Positions 8,748-18,058 of a stretch of 64,000 nucleotides of DNA are shown piece by piece. The DNA comes from Xanthobacter agilis. GTDB taxonomy: Bacteria > Pseudomonadota > Alphaproteobacteria > Rhizobiales > Xanthobacteraceae. The notes under the pieces were generated by a model. The model worked only from the letters and a program-made list of their open reading frames with translations. It was not told where the DNA came from and ran no database searches. Both the position numbers and the translations under genes were made by a program. The stretch lies in the NCBI RefSeq assembly GCF_021730435.1, contig NZ_JABWGX010000007.1, positions 140,915 to 204,914 of the forward strand, written 5' to 3'. Numbering within the stretch: the first letter of the stretch is position 1; every line of letters starts with the position of its first letter.

Positions 8748-10571
8748 TCAAGCGGGCAGAAGGGCGCTCGGGTCGTCGCCGGCGGTGTCGCGCTCGTGGG
8801 TGAACTGCAGGTGATAGAAGCCGTAATAGCGACCCTTCCGGGCCAGCAGTTCCTCGTGGGTGCCTGATTCCATCACCCGGCCGCCATCGATGACGCAGAT
8901 CTTGTCCGCGCGGACCACCGTCTGTAGGCGATGGGCGATGACGATGGTGGTGCGCTGGTGCTGAAGCTCATGCAGCGCCTTCTGCACTTCCGCTTCCGAT
9001 TCGCTGTCGAGGGCGGCGGTGGCTTCGTCGAGCAGGAGGATCGGCGCGTTCTTCAGGAAGGCGCGGGCGATGGCGATGCGCTGGCGTTGGCCGCCGGAGA
9101 GCTGTGCGCCATGCTCGCCCACGGCCGTGTCGTAGCCGGTCTCGAAGCCCATGATGAAGTCGTGGGCATGGGCGGCGCGGGCGGCGGCGACGATCTCCTC
9201 CTCGGTGGCGCCGGGCCGGCCGTAGCCGATGTTGTCGCGGACCGTGCCCGAGAACAGGTAGACATCCTGGCTCACCAGCGCGACAGCGGCCCGCACGGAG
9301 CGGCGGGTGACCGCGCGCGTGTCCACCCCGTCGAAGGTCACCACGCCCGCCTGCGGGTCGTAGAAGCGCTCGATGAGGTTGATGACCGTGGTCTTGCCGC
9401 CGCCCGACTGGCCCACCAACGCTGTGGTCTGGCCCGGCTCGGCGACGAGGTCGATGCCGCGCAGCACCGGTTCGCCGGGGCGATAGCCGAACACCACGCC
9501 GCTGAATTCGACCCGCCCATGGGGGCGCGGCAAATCGGGCATGCCGGGCGGGTCCTCTTCCGGAGCCTTCGAATCAAGCAGCTCGAACAGCATGCGGGCG
9601 CCCATCATGTGGGTCACCAGGTCCACATGCAGGCGGGCGAGGCGCTTGGCCGGCTCATAGGCGAGCAGGAGCGCGGTCAGCACCGAGAAGAACTCGCCCG
9701 GCGACTTGCCCACCACGATCACGTTGTAGCCGGCGTAGAGGATGACGCCGCCGATGGCGAGCCCGCCCAGCGTCTCCATGAGCGGGCTCGACTTCGCCTG
9801 GGTCTTGACGAGGCGATTGGCGTTGCGCTCCACGTCATCGATATAGGCGTGGGTGCGGGTGCGCATCTCCGGTTCGAGCGTGTAAGCCTTCACCGTTCGG
9901 ATGCCCTGGAACACCTCCAGCGCGATGGATGAGAGCTTCACACCCGACTTGAAGCCGGTGGTGAACAGCCCCTTGGCGCGGCGGATGAGCTTGCGGGTGC
10001 CGAACACGGCAACCGGCATCACCACCAGGGCGATCAACGCGAGGAACGGATCCTGCACGATGGCGACGGTCGCCAGCATGAGCAGGGACAGCATGTCGCG
10101 CCCGATGGAGGAGATGACCAGATCCAGCGTGCCGCGCGCGCCGTTGGCGCCGGCATTGAAGCGGGAGGAGACCTCCGCCGTGTGCCGCCTGGCGAAAAAG
10201 GACACGTCCTGAAGCATCAGCTTGTCGAAGGCGCGCTTCTGATTGTCGGCGACGATGCGGTTGCCGACCCGCGACATGGTGATCGACTGCCCGTAGGCCG
10301 ACGCGCCCTTGATGATGGACAGCAGCATCACCGCGCCGGACACCAGCCAGACGCCCTCAGGGGTCGGGTGGATGAAAATGGCGTTGACGGCATCCTTCAT
10401 CAAATAGGCGAGGGCGGCCGTGCAGGCGCCCATCATCGCCATGAAGGAAAAGGCGAGGGCATAGCCCTTCCAGTGTCGCTTGCCATCCGAGAGCAGGAGC
10501 CGGCGCAGGATCGACACCGTCTCGTCATTGCTCACGGGCTCCCGCGACGGGGGGACCGGTTTTGCTTTCAT
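8748..10571 (-). CDS. MsbA-like ABC exporter (fused permease and ATPase)
   Basis: A 607-residue half-transporter that should work as a homodimer in the inner membrane, flipping or exporting a lipid or other hydrophobic substrate. The N-terminal about 320 residues hold a six-helix exporter-type membrane domain. The C-terminal nucleotide-binding domain has Walker A GQSGGGKTT, Q-loop, signature LSGGQRQRIAIARAF, Walker B ILLLDEATAALD and the switch His in VIAHRL. It resembles the lipid A/multidrug exporter group, but substrate cannot be told from sequence. It is a single-gene unit flanked by tRNA-Asn and tRNA-Cys, all on the minus strand. Confidence 0.9.
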   Translation of the reverse strand: MKAKPVPPSREPVSNDETVSILRRLLLSDGKRHWKGYALAFSFMAMMGACTAALAYLMKDAVNAIFIHPTPEGVWLVSGAVMLLSIIKGASAYGQSITMSRVGNRIVADNQKRAFDKLMLQDVSFFARRHTAEVSSRFNAGANGARGTLDLVISSIGRDMLSLLMLATVAIVQDPFLALIALVVMPVAVFGTRKLIRRAKGLFTTGFKSGVKLSSIALEVFQGIRTVKAYTLEPEMRTRTHAYIDDVERNANRLVKTQAKSSPLMETLGGLAIGGVILYAGYNVIVVGKSPGEFFSVLTALLLAYEPAKRLARLHVDLVTHMMGARMLFELLDSKAPEEDPPGMPDLPRPHGRVEFSGVVFGYRPGEPVLRGIDLVAEPGQTTALVGQSGGGKTTVINLIERFYDPQAGVVTFDGVDTRAVTRRSVRAAVALVSQDVYLFSGTVRDNIGYGRPGATEEEIVAAARAAHAHDFIMGFETGYDTAVGEHGAQLSGGQRQRIAIARAFLKNAPILLLDEATAALDSESEAEVQKALHELQHQRTTIVIAHRLQTVVRADKICVIDGGRVMESGTHEELLARKGRYYGFYHLQFTHERDTAGDDPSALLPA

Positions 10572-10748
10572 GCGGTTCTCCGGCGGCGGGCACGGGCCGG
10601 CCGCTTGGTGCGCAGTTCAAGCGCCATGGCCGCGGCAAGTCAATGGACGCCGTCGTGCGCTGCAAGCCGTGTCGGATCGGATGGCGCCTGGGCGGTAATG
10701 CCGGGCGTGATGGCCGTAAGGTTTGGCGGCCGACGCTGCGCGCGAAAA

Positions 10749-10822
10749 TGGAGGCCACGGAGGGAATCGAACCCCCGTACACGGATTTGCAGTCCGCTGC
10801 GTAACCACTCCGCCACGTGGCC
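10749..10822 (-). tRNA. tRNA-Cys (GCA)
   Basis: A 74-nt cloverleaf on the minus strand. The acceptor stem GGCCACG pairs with CGTGGCC, the anticodon loop CTGCAAA gives anticodon GCA, the T-arm contains GGTTCGATTCC, and the CCA is encoded at its 3' end (complement of 10749-10751). It lies 177 nt upstream of the ABC exporter gene on the same strand. Confidence 0.96.
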
Positions 10823-11121
10823 TCACGAAGTGCGGTTCTTACGGCGGGGGAACCTTATGCGCAAGGTCGCATCAGGCGATTTCCACGGGGTTTCGAAACC
10901 TCAGATGTCGCGTCGCGATTTCGAAACCGGCGGAAAAGATCGGGGAGTCCCCACACAAACCCTGTGTCTATCGTGCCGATGGAAAATATGAGGGTTGAGT
11001 TAAGGTCTCGGCCGGGCAGGGGTCTGAAGTATACCAAAAAGGGTATTGTTCAATGACGTAATGTCACGTACGGTCTTACCGTTGCAGCTTCCATGTGGAC
11101 CGAGTTTCAAGGCCGTTTCTG

Positions 11122-13713
11122 ATGCGTATAAAGTTTGGCGCAACTGGTATATTGGTAGCTATTGCGGTATTTTTAGCGCTAGTTTCAAGTTATTGGGTCT
11201 ATTCGGAGTATTCATTTACCGCATCGCGGCGGGATGTTCTGGCTGCTGGGCGTCTGCGGGCGCAGCAAGTTGCCGAAGCGGCGCGCCAGCAGCTGTCTGC
11301 CACACTCCGGGGGGTGGACTATTTGCTTCAGACCTTGCGCCGGGATTACGCCCGCGCGCCCGAACGCTTCAAGTTGCTCGCGACGCAGGGGCTCGCTCTG
11401 TTGCCGGCATCGGCCGAAGCTCAGATTCTCATCTATGATGCGCAGGGACGCCTTATTGAAACCAGCGGCGTGGCCCCAGCTTGGCACAGCATCGCCGATG
11501 CGTCGTTCTTTCAGGAGCAAAGGGCACAGGCCTTCGACGACGGGCTCACCATGGGTGAGGCGCGGCGTGAAGAAGCCGGCACACGCTGGGTGGTGCCGAT
11601 GGCGCGTCCGATCCTGACGACCGAAGGGTTCGGTGGCGTCATTGTCATGCTGGTGTCGCCGCAGTTTCTTTCCGAAGAGTTGTCGCTGGTGGTGCTGGGG
11701 CGCAACGACACGGTCGGCGCGGTTCATATCCCCGATGGTACCTACCTCGCGCGCAGCAGCGAGGTAGGTACCTTGCTGGGCCGGGCGGTGAAGGTTTCGC
11801 GCCCGTATCTGAGGCCCGATGCGCCTGCGCAGGGCGTGTTTACGGCGGTGGCGACCCATGAGCCCATCGAGCGCATCTATGCCTGGGCGCGGCTCCGCGA
11901 TCTGCCGGTCGTCATCTTCGTGGGCTTGTCCACGGCCGATATGCTGGCGCCGCACGATGCAGCCGTCACCGCTCACCGTTGGACGAACCTGCTCGGGACA
12001 TTGGCACTGATCGGGCTAGCCGCCGCCCTGATTCTTCTCGCCCTTCGGAACGTGCGCCAACGCGCGGCCCTTGCCCGGCAAGAAGCCCTTTATCACGCGC
12101 TGTTCGACCAGAACCATTCGGTCAAGCTGCTGACGGATCCGAGAGATGGACGGATTCTTGCCGCGAACGCCGCCGCCGCGAGCTTTTACGGCTATACGCG
12201 CGAGCAGCTGACCGGGATGAACATCGCCGATATCAACTGCCTGTCCCGCGATGAAATTGCCCGTTGCATGGCGGAGGCCAAGACCGGGGTGCCTCCCTCC
12301 TTCGTCTTTCCCCATCGGCTCGCGTCCGGCGCCATCCGCATGGTGGAAGTCTTTTCGGGGCCTGTAACGGCGGGCAAGGACACAGCCCTTTATTCGATCA
12401 TCCACGACGTGACCGATCGGTTCGAGCTGGAGCGCAGCCTGAGGGAGAGCGAAGCGCGCTATCGCGGCATCTTCGAGGCTGTTCCGGCCGGCATGCTGCT
12501 GGTGGATGAGAGTGGCGAAGTGGTCGCGTGGAACGAGCAGGCCCTGCAGATTTTGCGCTCCGACGCGGCGGGCCTGAAGGCGCGCGCCATTCCTCTCCTG
12601 GACGCCAAGGGCGAGGCGGTGCCGCATGCGCGCCGTCCCTCGGTCCGCTGCCTCCAGGAGGACATTCGCGAGGAATTGTACATTGTGAGCGACGCTGAAG
12701 GCCGCCGCGTGTGGGTCAGCGTGGAGGGGCGGCGATTCCAGCCGGCGGGCGCAGGTGCGCCGACCGGTGCCATCCTTGCTTTTTCGGACATCACCCGCGC
12801 GGTGCAACTCGAAGAAGAGGTGCTCATCAGCGAGCGCGTCTTCGAGGCCGCGGCGGAAGGCATCATGGTCACCGACGGCAAATGGGAGATCATTCGCGTC
12901 AATCCGGCCTTTGGCGAGATCACGGGGTATCGCGCCGAAGATGTGCTGGGGCAAAAGCCCAAGATGCTGGCCTGGGGACGCAACGGGCTCAGCTTTTACC
13001 GGCCGATCTTCAAGAGTCTCGCCACCAAGCGGAGCTGGGAAGGCGACATCGCGAATCGACGCCGAGACGGCAAGCTGTCGGTCGAGCGCACGGTGGTCAG
13101 CGCCATCGTGCAGTCGGATGGCCGGCTTTCGGGCTATGTGGCGCTGATGTCGGACATCACGGCGCGCAAGCACCAGGAAGAGGAAATCTGGCTGCGGGCG
13201 AATTTCGATGCGCTGACCGGGTTGCCGAACCGCACCCTGCTCGCCGACCGGATCGAACAGGCGCTCACCCTGAAGCGCCATCCGCAGGGGCTGGTGGGCG
13301 TTCTGTTCATTGATCTCGACCGGTTCAAGCCCGTGAACGATCGCTGGGGGCATGCGGCGGGCGACGAACTGCTCACGCTGGTTGCCCGCCGCCTGTCGGG
13401 CGCCATGCGCGCCGAGGATACGGTGGCGCGCGTGGGGGGGGATGAATTCATCATTTTCCTGCCGCGAATCGAGACGCAGGACGAAGCCATGGCGGTCGCG
13501 ACCAAGGTGCTCGACCTTCTGAACGAGCCGTTCACGTTGTCGGTCGGCGAGGCGAATATTTCCGCATGTGTGGGCGTGGCGGTGGGCCGCGCCGGGATCA
13601 CGAGCGCCGAGAGCCTGATCCGTCGCGCGGATGCCGCCATGTATCGGGGCAAGACCAGCGGCCGCTCGCGCGTTGTCGCCTTCGCCGAACAGGAGGAGCA
13701 GGCGACCGCCTGA
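11122..13713 (+). CDS. Membrane-bound PAS-GGDEF diguanylate cyclase
   Basis: Predicted to make cyclic di-GMP in response to an envelope or cytoplasmic signal. Order: transmembrane helix (about residues 8-28), a periplasmic Cache-like sensor domain, a second helix (about 286-306), three PAS-type domains (the first with the NAAAASFYGY segment, the last with NPAFGEITGYRAEDVLG), then GGDEF. The active site reads GGDEF at about residue 772, and an RxxD inhibitory site (RAED) sits five residues before it, so feedback inhibition is likely. No EAL domain follows. A GTG at 11095 would add nine residues, but ATG 11122 directly precedes the first helix. The upstream 299 nt are relatively AT-rich and probably hold its promoter. 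The gene contains a notable perfect palindrome. Confidence 0.88.
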   Translation: MRIKFGATGILVAIAVFLALVSSYWVYSEYSFTASRRDVLAAGRLRAQQVAEAARQQLSATLRGVDYLLQTLRRDYARAPERFKLLATQGLALLPASAEAQILIYDAQGRLIETSGVAPAWHSIADASFFQEQRAQAFDDGLTMGEARREEAGTRWVVPMARPILTTEGFGGVIVMLVSPQFLSEELSLVVLGRNDTVGAVHIPDGTYLARSSEVGTLLGRAVKVSRPYLRPDAPAQGVFTAVATHEPIERIYAWARLRDLPVVIFVGLSTADMLAPHDAAVTAHRWTNLLGTLALIGLAAALILLALRNVRQRAALARQEALYHALFDQNHSVKLLTDPRDGRILAANAAAASFYGYTREQLTGMNIADINCLSRDEIARCMAEAKTGVPPSFVFPHRLASGAIRMVEVFSGPVTAGKDTALYSIIHDVTDRFELERSLRESEARYRGIFEAVPAGMLLVDESGEVVAWNEQALQILRSDAAGLKARAIPLLDAKGEAVPHARRPSVRCLQEDIREELYIVSDAEGRRVWVSVEGRRFQPAGAGAPTGAILAFSDITRAVQLEEEVLISERVFEAAAEGIMVTDGKWEIIRVNPAFGEITGYRAEDVLGQKPKMLAWGRNGLSFYRPIFKSLATKRSWEGDIANRRRDGKLSVERTVVSAIVQSDGRLSGYVALMSDITARKHQEEEIWLRANFDALTGLPNRTLLADRIEQALTLKRHPQGLVGVLFIDLDRFKPVNDRWGHAAGDELLTLVARRLSGAMRAEDTVARVGGDEFIIFLPRIETQDEAMAVATKVLDLLNEPFTLSVGEANISACVGVAVGRAGITSAESLIRRADAAMYRGKTSGRSRVVAFAEQEEQATA
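11737..11772. repeat. Perfect 14-bp inverted repeat inside the diguanylate cyclase gene
   Basis: Arms GGTACCTACCTCGC (11737-11750) and GCGAGGTAGGTACC (11759-11772) around an 8-nt loop. It codes for GTYLARSSEVGT in the sensor domain, so it is constrained as protein as well. Both KpnI-type GGTACC ends are part of the arms. Confidence 0.9.
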
Positions 13714-13762
13714 TGGCCGCGACGGAGCCGGCGCGCGAGCGCGGTGGCGGGACCGTGGGGCC

Positions 13763-14203
13763 TCACGGCTCCTCGGGCAGGGGGCCGATGCGGGTGCTGT
13801 CCTCGCCTTTGTGAACGGCAATGCCCATGCGGAAGCTCATGGCCATGCGTTCGGCATGAGCGATGGCGCGCAGGGCCGCCTCGTGATCCAGCACCCGCCG
13901 CGCGACTGGGCGAAACAAGGTCAGCCAGCGGGCGAAATGGGCGTCGCCGACGGGGCCGAGCGTGAGATGCGGGGGCAGGGGACGCCCGTCATAACGCTTG
14001 CTCTTGCGCAGCACGGACGACCAGAAATCGCACATCTTGGCCAGATGGGCCGGCCACGCCTCGGGCGCGATCTTTGCCGCGAACACCGGGCCGATGAGCG
14101 GGTCCGCGCGCACCGCATCGTAGAAGGAGTAAACGAGATCGTGGATCGCGGCCTCGGATGGGGCGTCGGGCGCGGCTTCCGCGAGGGGGATGGCATTGGT
14201 CAT
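13763..14203 (-). CDS. Group III truncated hemoglobin
   Basis: A 146-residue globin of the truncated 2-on-2 class, group III. Visible family traits are VYSFYDAVRADPLIGPVF (helix B region with Tyr), the KMCDFWSSVL segment, RYDGRPLPPH, and the proximal haem-ligand His in GDAHFARWLTLF. Such proteins bind oxygen or nitric oxide, or handle peroxide/nitrosative stress; the specific role here is unknown. ATG at 14203 is chosen because GGAG lies at a normal distance upstream; the frame stays open further, but without globin-like sequence. It is convergent with the diguanylate cyclase gene and divergent from the methyltransferase gene. Confidence 0.88.
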   Translation of the reverse strand: MTNAIPLAEAAPDAPSEAAIHDLVYSFYDAVRADPLIGPVFAAKIAPEAWPAHLAKMCDFWSSVLRKSKRYDGRPLPPHLTLGPVGDAHFARWLTLFRPVARRVLDHEAALRAIAHAERMAMSFRMGIAVHKGEDSTRIGPLPEEP

Positions 14204-14457
14204 GGCCGCAGTCTCCGCTTGCCTGAAGGTTGAGATGATGGTGCGTCGGAAATCGGCCGAAGCAAGGTCCCTCCGGTGCGGTGCGACGCGCTGCCACGGC
14301 GCGCGCCGCGCGCGACCTTGTGGCAGCCCGCGCGCGGGGGTGCGGCAAGCCTCCTTTGGCGCCTTGCAAAAGGGGCCGCAATGTGGCTCTTGAAGCCGAG
14401 TTGACCCGCCGGGCCGCCCCGCCAAGGCGCCCGGGCGTTGTGGTCCGGAGGGAAGAC

Positions 14458-15129
14458 ATGATCGATTTCGTCGAGCTTCGCCGCGGCATGGTGGACGGGC
14501 AGGTCCGCACCAACGACGTGACGGACCATCGCATCGTCGGCGCCATGCTCGATATCCCGCGCGAAAAGTTCGTGCCCCCGGCGCTGAAGTCGCTGGCCTA
14601 TATCGACGACGATCTGCTGATCCGCCCGGCCGCGGGCATGACCCCGGCGCGCTATCTCATGGAGCCCATGATTCTGGCGCGGCTGGTGCAGCTCGCGGAC
14701 GTGGACGAGAAGGACCATGTGCTCGACATCGGCGCCGGCACCGGCTACGGCGCGGCCCTGCTGTCGCGCCTCGCGCAGCAGGTGGTGGCGCTGGAGGAAG
14801 AGGCGGATCTCGCCGCCGCCGCCAACACTGCCCTCTCTGGCCTGGGCGTGGACAACGTGGCCGTGATGCAGGGGCCGCTCGCCGCCGGCTGGGCCGCCGA
14901 GGCGGATTACGACCTGATCCTGATCGAAGGCGCCGTGGAGGTGATTCCCGATCATCTGTTCGGCCAGCTCAAAGAGGGCGGGCGTCTCGTCGCGGTGATC
15001 GGGAGCGGTGGCGCGGGGCAGGCCAGCCTGTTCACCAAGATTGCCGGAAAGCCCAGCGAGCGGGTCGCCTTCAACGCCGCAGTGCCCCCGCTGCCGGGCT
15101 TCAAAGCGGCGCCGCGCTTCGTTTTCTGA
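14458..15129 (+). CDS. pcm: Protein-L-isoaspartate O-methyltransferase family protein
   Basis: A 223-residue SAM-dependent methyltransferase of the PCMT family, which repairs isoaspartyl residues in aged proteins. It shows REKFVPP, MTPARYLMEPMILARLVQL (substrate region), motif I HVLDIGAGTGYGAALLS and YDLILIEGAVE. GGAGGGA stands just upstream of ATG 14458. In many alphaproteobacteria this gene precedes tolC, as here, and the copy may not be the canonical Pcm that usually lies by surE. No second pcm is present after surE in this window. Confidence 0.88.
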   Translation: MIDFVELRRGMVDGQVRTNDVTDHRIVGAMLDIPREKFVPPALKSLAYIDDDLLIRPAAGMTPARYLMEPMILARLVQLADVDEKDHVLDIGAGTGYGAALLSRLAQQVVALEEEADLAAAANTALSGLGVDNVAVMQGPLAAGWAAEADYDLILIEGAVEVIPDHLFGQLKEGGRLVAVIGSGGAGQASLFTKIAGKPSERVAFNAAVPPLPGFKAAPRFVF

Positions 15130-15293
15130 CCCCCCTGTGGCGCGATTGCCGCGCTAATCCGAAAAGCGACGGGGGAATCGAACCACTTGGTTTCGTTACC
15201 CCCGCGCTGCGGATATCTTGCCACTTCGTTACCGCGCGGCGGGTGCGTTGTGCGCACTGGGATGGCGTGCCGTGCCCGGTCCAGGAGATCTAG

Positions 15294-16685
15294 ATGTCGG
15301 TTGCGACGAGCATTCGCCGAAACGTATTCGCTTTCCTGGCGGGGTTCGGGGGCATCGCGCTGTCGGTCACCGCGGCGGGCGCCCAGCCGCTCGATTCGGC
15401 CCTCGCCTCCGCTTATGTGAACAACCCCAGCCTTAATTCCCAGCGCGCGGGAACCCGCGCCACCGACGAGAATGTGCCCAAGGCCTTGTCCGGCTATCGG
15501 CCGACCCTGTCGGGCACCGCCTCGGTAGGGCCAGAAGCGCAGCGCCAGAACGTCACCGGAACCGGGGTGTCGAGCGGAAATCTGTGGTCGCGCACGTTCG
15601 CCTTGACCGCCACCCAGAGCATTTTCAACGGCTTCATCACCGGTAACTCGACCCGTTCGGCCGAGGCGCAGGTGCGGGGCTCGCGCGAGACCTTGCGCAA
15701 TACCGAACAGACCGTGCTGCTGAACGGCGTCACCGCTTACATGAACGTCATCCAAGCGATTGCTTTGCTGGATCTTCAGAGGCAGAACCTCGCCGCCTTG
15801 GAGCAGGAGCTGCGCGCGACCCGTGACCGCTTCAATGTGGGTGAGGTGACCCGCACCGACGTGGCGCAGGCCGAGGCGCGGGTGGCGGATGCGCAGTATC
15901 AGGTGAGCCAGGCGGTCGCCGACCTCTCCTCCGCGAAGGCGGTGTATCGGCAGGTGATCGGTGTGGAGCCGGGAACACTCACCACTCCGAAGTCCATCGA
16001 GTGGATGATTCCCAATAATTTGGGCAAGGTGATCTCCTCCGGTCTCGGCAGCCACCCGGCAGTGAAGGCCTCCGAGTTCGCGGTGGATACCGCCGCCTTT
16101 CAGGTGAAGGTGGCGGAAGGCGCCCTGATGCCGAACCTCGCACTGCAGGGCCAGGTGTCCCAGAGCTATGACACCTCGCTGTCGGTCCAGTCGCAGGGTA
16201 CCGCGGCGGTGGGGCTCAACCTGACGGTTCCGATCTATCAGGGGGGTGAAGAGTATGCGAACATCCGCCAGACGAAGGAACTGCTGAGCCAGGCCCGAAT
16301 CGAGGTGGATGTGAACCGCGATGCGGTCCGCTCGCAGGCGGTGCAATACTGGGGCGCGCTTGAGGCCACGAAAGTGCAGATCCAGGCGGCGCAGGCAGCG
16401 GTTGCGGCAAACACTCTGGCCCTGGAGGGGGTGCGCGAAGAATGGCGGGTCGGCCAGCGCACCACCACGGATGTGCTGAATGCCCAGCGCGAATTGACCA
16501 ATTCAAAGTCCGCATTGGTGACGGCGCAGCGTGATCGGGTCGTGGCTGCCTATTCTCTGATCGCCATCATCGGCAAGATGGATGCGACGTCGCTCAAGCT
16601 GAAGGTGAATGTCTACAATCCAGCGGTGCACTACAATCAGGTGCGCGACAGCTGGGCTGGTGTGCGCACGCCTGACGGTCAATAG
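15294..16685 (+). CDS. tolC: TolC-family outer membrane efflux channel
   Basis: A 463-residue outer-membrane factor forming the trimeric exit duct for type I secretion and RND-type pumps. It has a cleavable signal peptide ending AGAQ, followed by the TolC opening (SALASAYVNNPSLNSQRAGTRATDENVP). Two OEP repeats with long coiled-coil helices follow (for example RDRFNVGEVTRTDVAQAEARVADAQ and the later REEWRVGQRTTTDVLNAQRELT). Length is normal. It is separated from the methyltransferase gene by 164 nt and is followed by a hairpin, then the PopZ-like gene. No inner-membrane pump partner is in the window. Confidence 0.93.
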   Translation: MSVATSIRRNVFAFLAGFGGIALSVTAAGAQPLDSALASAYVNNPSLNSQRAGTRATDENVPKALSGYRPTLSGTASVGPEAQRQNVTGTGVSSGNLWSRTFALTATQSIFNGFITGNSTRSAEAQVRGSRETLRNTEQTVLLNGVTAYMNVIQAIALLDLQRQNLAALEQELRATRDRFNVGEVTRTDVAQAEARVADAQYQVSQAVADLSSAKAVYRQVIGVEPGTLTTPKSIEWMIPNNLGKVISSGLGSHPAVKASEFAVDTAAFQVKVAEGALMPNLALQGQVSQSYDTSLSVQSQGTAAVGLNLTVPIYQGGEEYANIRQTKELLSQARIEVDVNRDAVRSQAVQYWGALEATKVQIQAAQAAVAANTLALEGVREEWRVGQRTTTDVLNAQRELTNSKSALVTAQRDRVVAAYSLIAIIGKMDATSLKLKVNVYNPAVHYNQVRDSWAGVRTPDGQ

Positions 16686-16758
16686 GGGACAGCGAGGGTT
16701 GGCGCTGGTGCGGCGCGGACGGCCGGTGTCATACTTCCAATTGTTAATGATTCTGGTT

Positions 16759-16791
16759 CCGGGTGCGTGCGGCTCCTCCTTCCGCACCCGG
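16759..16791 (+). terminator. Probable terminator hairpin after tolC
   Basis: CCGGGTGCG (16759-16767) pairs with CGCACCCGG (16783-16791) and is followed by CCTTTCCC. The T-tract is short, so termination may be partial, letting some transcription pass into the PopZ-like gene. Confidence 0.5.
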
Positions 16792-16813
16792 CCTTTCCCG
16801 CCGAGGTCGCGAC

Positions 16814-17851
16814 ATGCCTGCAAGTCCGAAGGCGCAAGAGCCCTCGATGGAAGAGATTCTCGATTCCATCCGTCGCATCATCGCCGATGACGAGGTTTCC
16901 GCCGCTGACCTTTCGCCGCCTCGGCCGCGCCCGATGGTTTCGAATCGGCGGCCAGCTTCGGGTTACGGGCCGCGTCAGGGGGCTGAGCGTCGGGTCGCGT
17001 CGGAGGCCCAGCCGCGTCTTTATGGGCACCCCTTGGAAGAGTCCCTGTCCGATGCCGGGGAGGGGGAGCCCTTTCGGGATGCCACGCGCCTTGCGCCGGA
17101 CGGCATGGGCGAGGCGGGCGCGGCGGCGCGCGGCGGGCGCTATGCCGCCGCGGACCACGGCGCCGAACCGGCTCAGCCGATGCTTGGAAGACCGGATGGC
17201 GAGGCCGGTCGCGCGGATGATGCAGGGGACCAGCGCCGAGGGGGACCGGTGGCGCGGGAGGAGGCATCCGGCGCGGTGATGCGCGAAGGGGTGCCGGTCG
17301 ACGCCCGTCTCGCGTCGCAGTCGCGAGGGGCGGCACCGGCTGATGCGCCGCGGGGAGATATTCCGGCACAAGAGGGTGCGCCGACGCGGGCTGCCGGCCA
17401 GCAGGGGCAACCCGTCGCGGCGGCGCGACCGGTATCGGATTTGCCTCCGGTGCGCGCGCAGCCGGTCGGCGGTCGCTATGGTGCGATGCCAGCGGGGGCT
17501 GCCAATCCTCGGGTGCGAGAGCGCGGCGCGCAAGAGCCTGCCGTATCCCGCACGATGCCCAATGGCGCGGAGAGGCCCGCGAATCGCGCCGCCAGCGCCG
17601 TACCTTCCGGTGAGCGCCGCAGTGCATTGCCGCGAAAGGATCTCTTGTCGCCCGCCGTGGATGCGGCCGTGGGCGCGGCCTTCCGGTCGCTGGGCGATCT
17701 GGTGCTGCCGCAGCAGGAGCGCACGGTGGAGGATCTCGTGAAGGAGATCCTGCGCCCGATGCTCAAGGAGTGGCTGGATCAGAACCTGACCGGCATCGTG
17801 GAGCGGCTTGTTCGCGCCGAGATCGAGCGGGTCACCGGTTCACTGCGGTGA
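16814..17851 (+). CDS. popZ: PopZ-like polar organizing protein (DUF2497 family)
   Basis: A 345-residue protein with the short N-terminal helix MEEILDSIRRIIADDE and a conserved C-terminal helical region (SPAVDAAVGAAFRSLGDLVL ... EDLVKEILRPMLKEWLD ... RAEIERVTGSLR). The roughly 230 residues between are low-complexity Gly/Ala/Arg/Pro and probably disordered. This architecture matches PopZ, the pole-organising scaffold of alphaproteobacteria, and its place between tolC and valS is also typical. It is nearly twice as long as the Caulobacter protein because of the long linker. Expected role: self-assembling polar hub that anchors chromosome origins and polar proteins. Confidence 0.85.
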   Translation: MPASPKAQEPSMEEILDSIRRIIADDEVSAADLSPPRPRPMVSNRRPASGYGPRQGAERRVASEAQPRLYGHPLEESLSDAGEGEPFRDATRLAPDGMGEAGAAARGGRYAAADHGAEPAQPMLGRPDGEAGRADDAGDQRRGGPVAREEASGAVMREGVPVDARLASQSRGAAPADAPRGDIPAQEGAPTRAAGQQGQPVAAARPVSDLPPVRAQPVGGRYGAMPAGAANPRVRERGAQEPAVSRTMPNGAERPANRAASAVPSGERRSALPRKDLLSPAVDAAVGAAFRSLGDLVLPQQERTVEDLVKEILRPMLKEWLDQNLTGIVERLVRAEIERVTGSLR

Positions 17852-18058
17852 CCTGCGCGGGGCCGAGGCGTGGCAAGTGGCGTTCGGCGATACCCCGGGG
17901 AAAGCGCCGGGCTGCTCTGATGCGCTGCGCAGTTGACCTTTTCTTTCCTGTGCGGCTTTAACCCCCGACGAAACCCATCTCGTGCCGAGCGCGACGGATG
18001 CCGGTCGCGCGGGGCTTGTCCCGCGCACCGGGGCGTCGCGGCTGTGGAGCTTTAGCCC

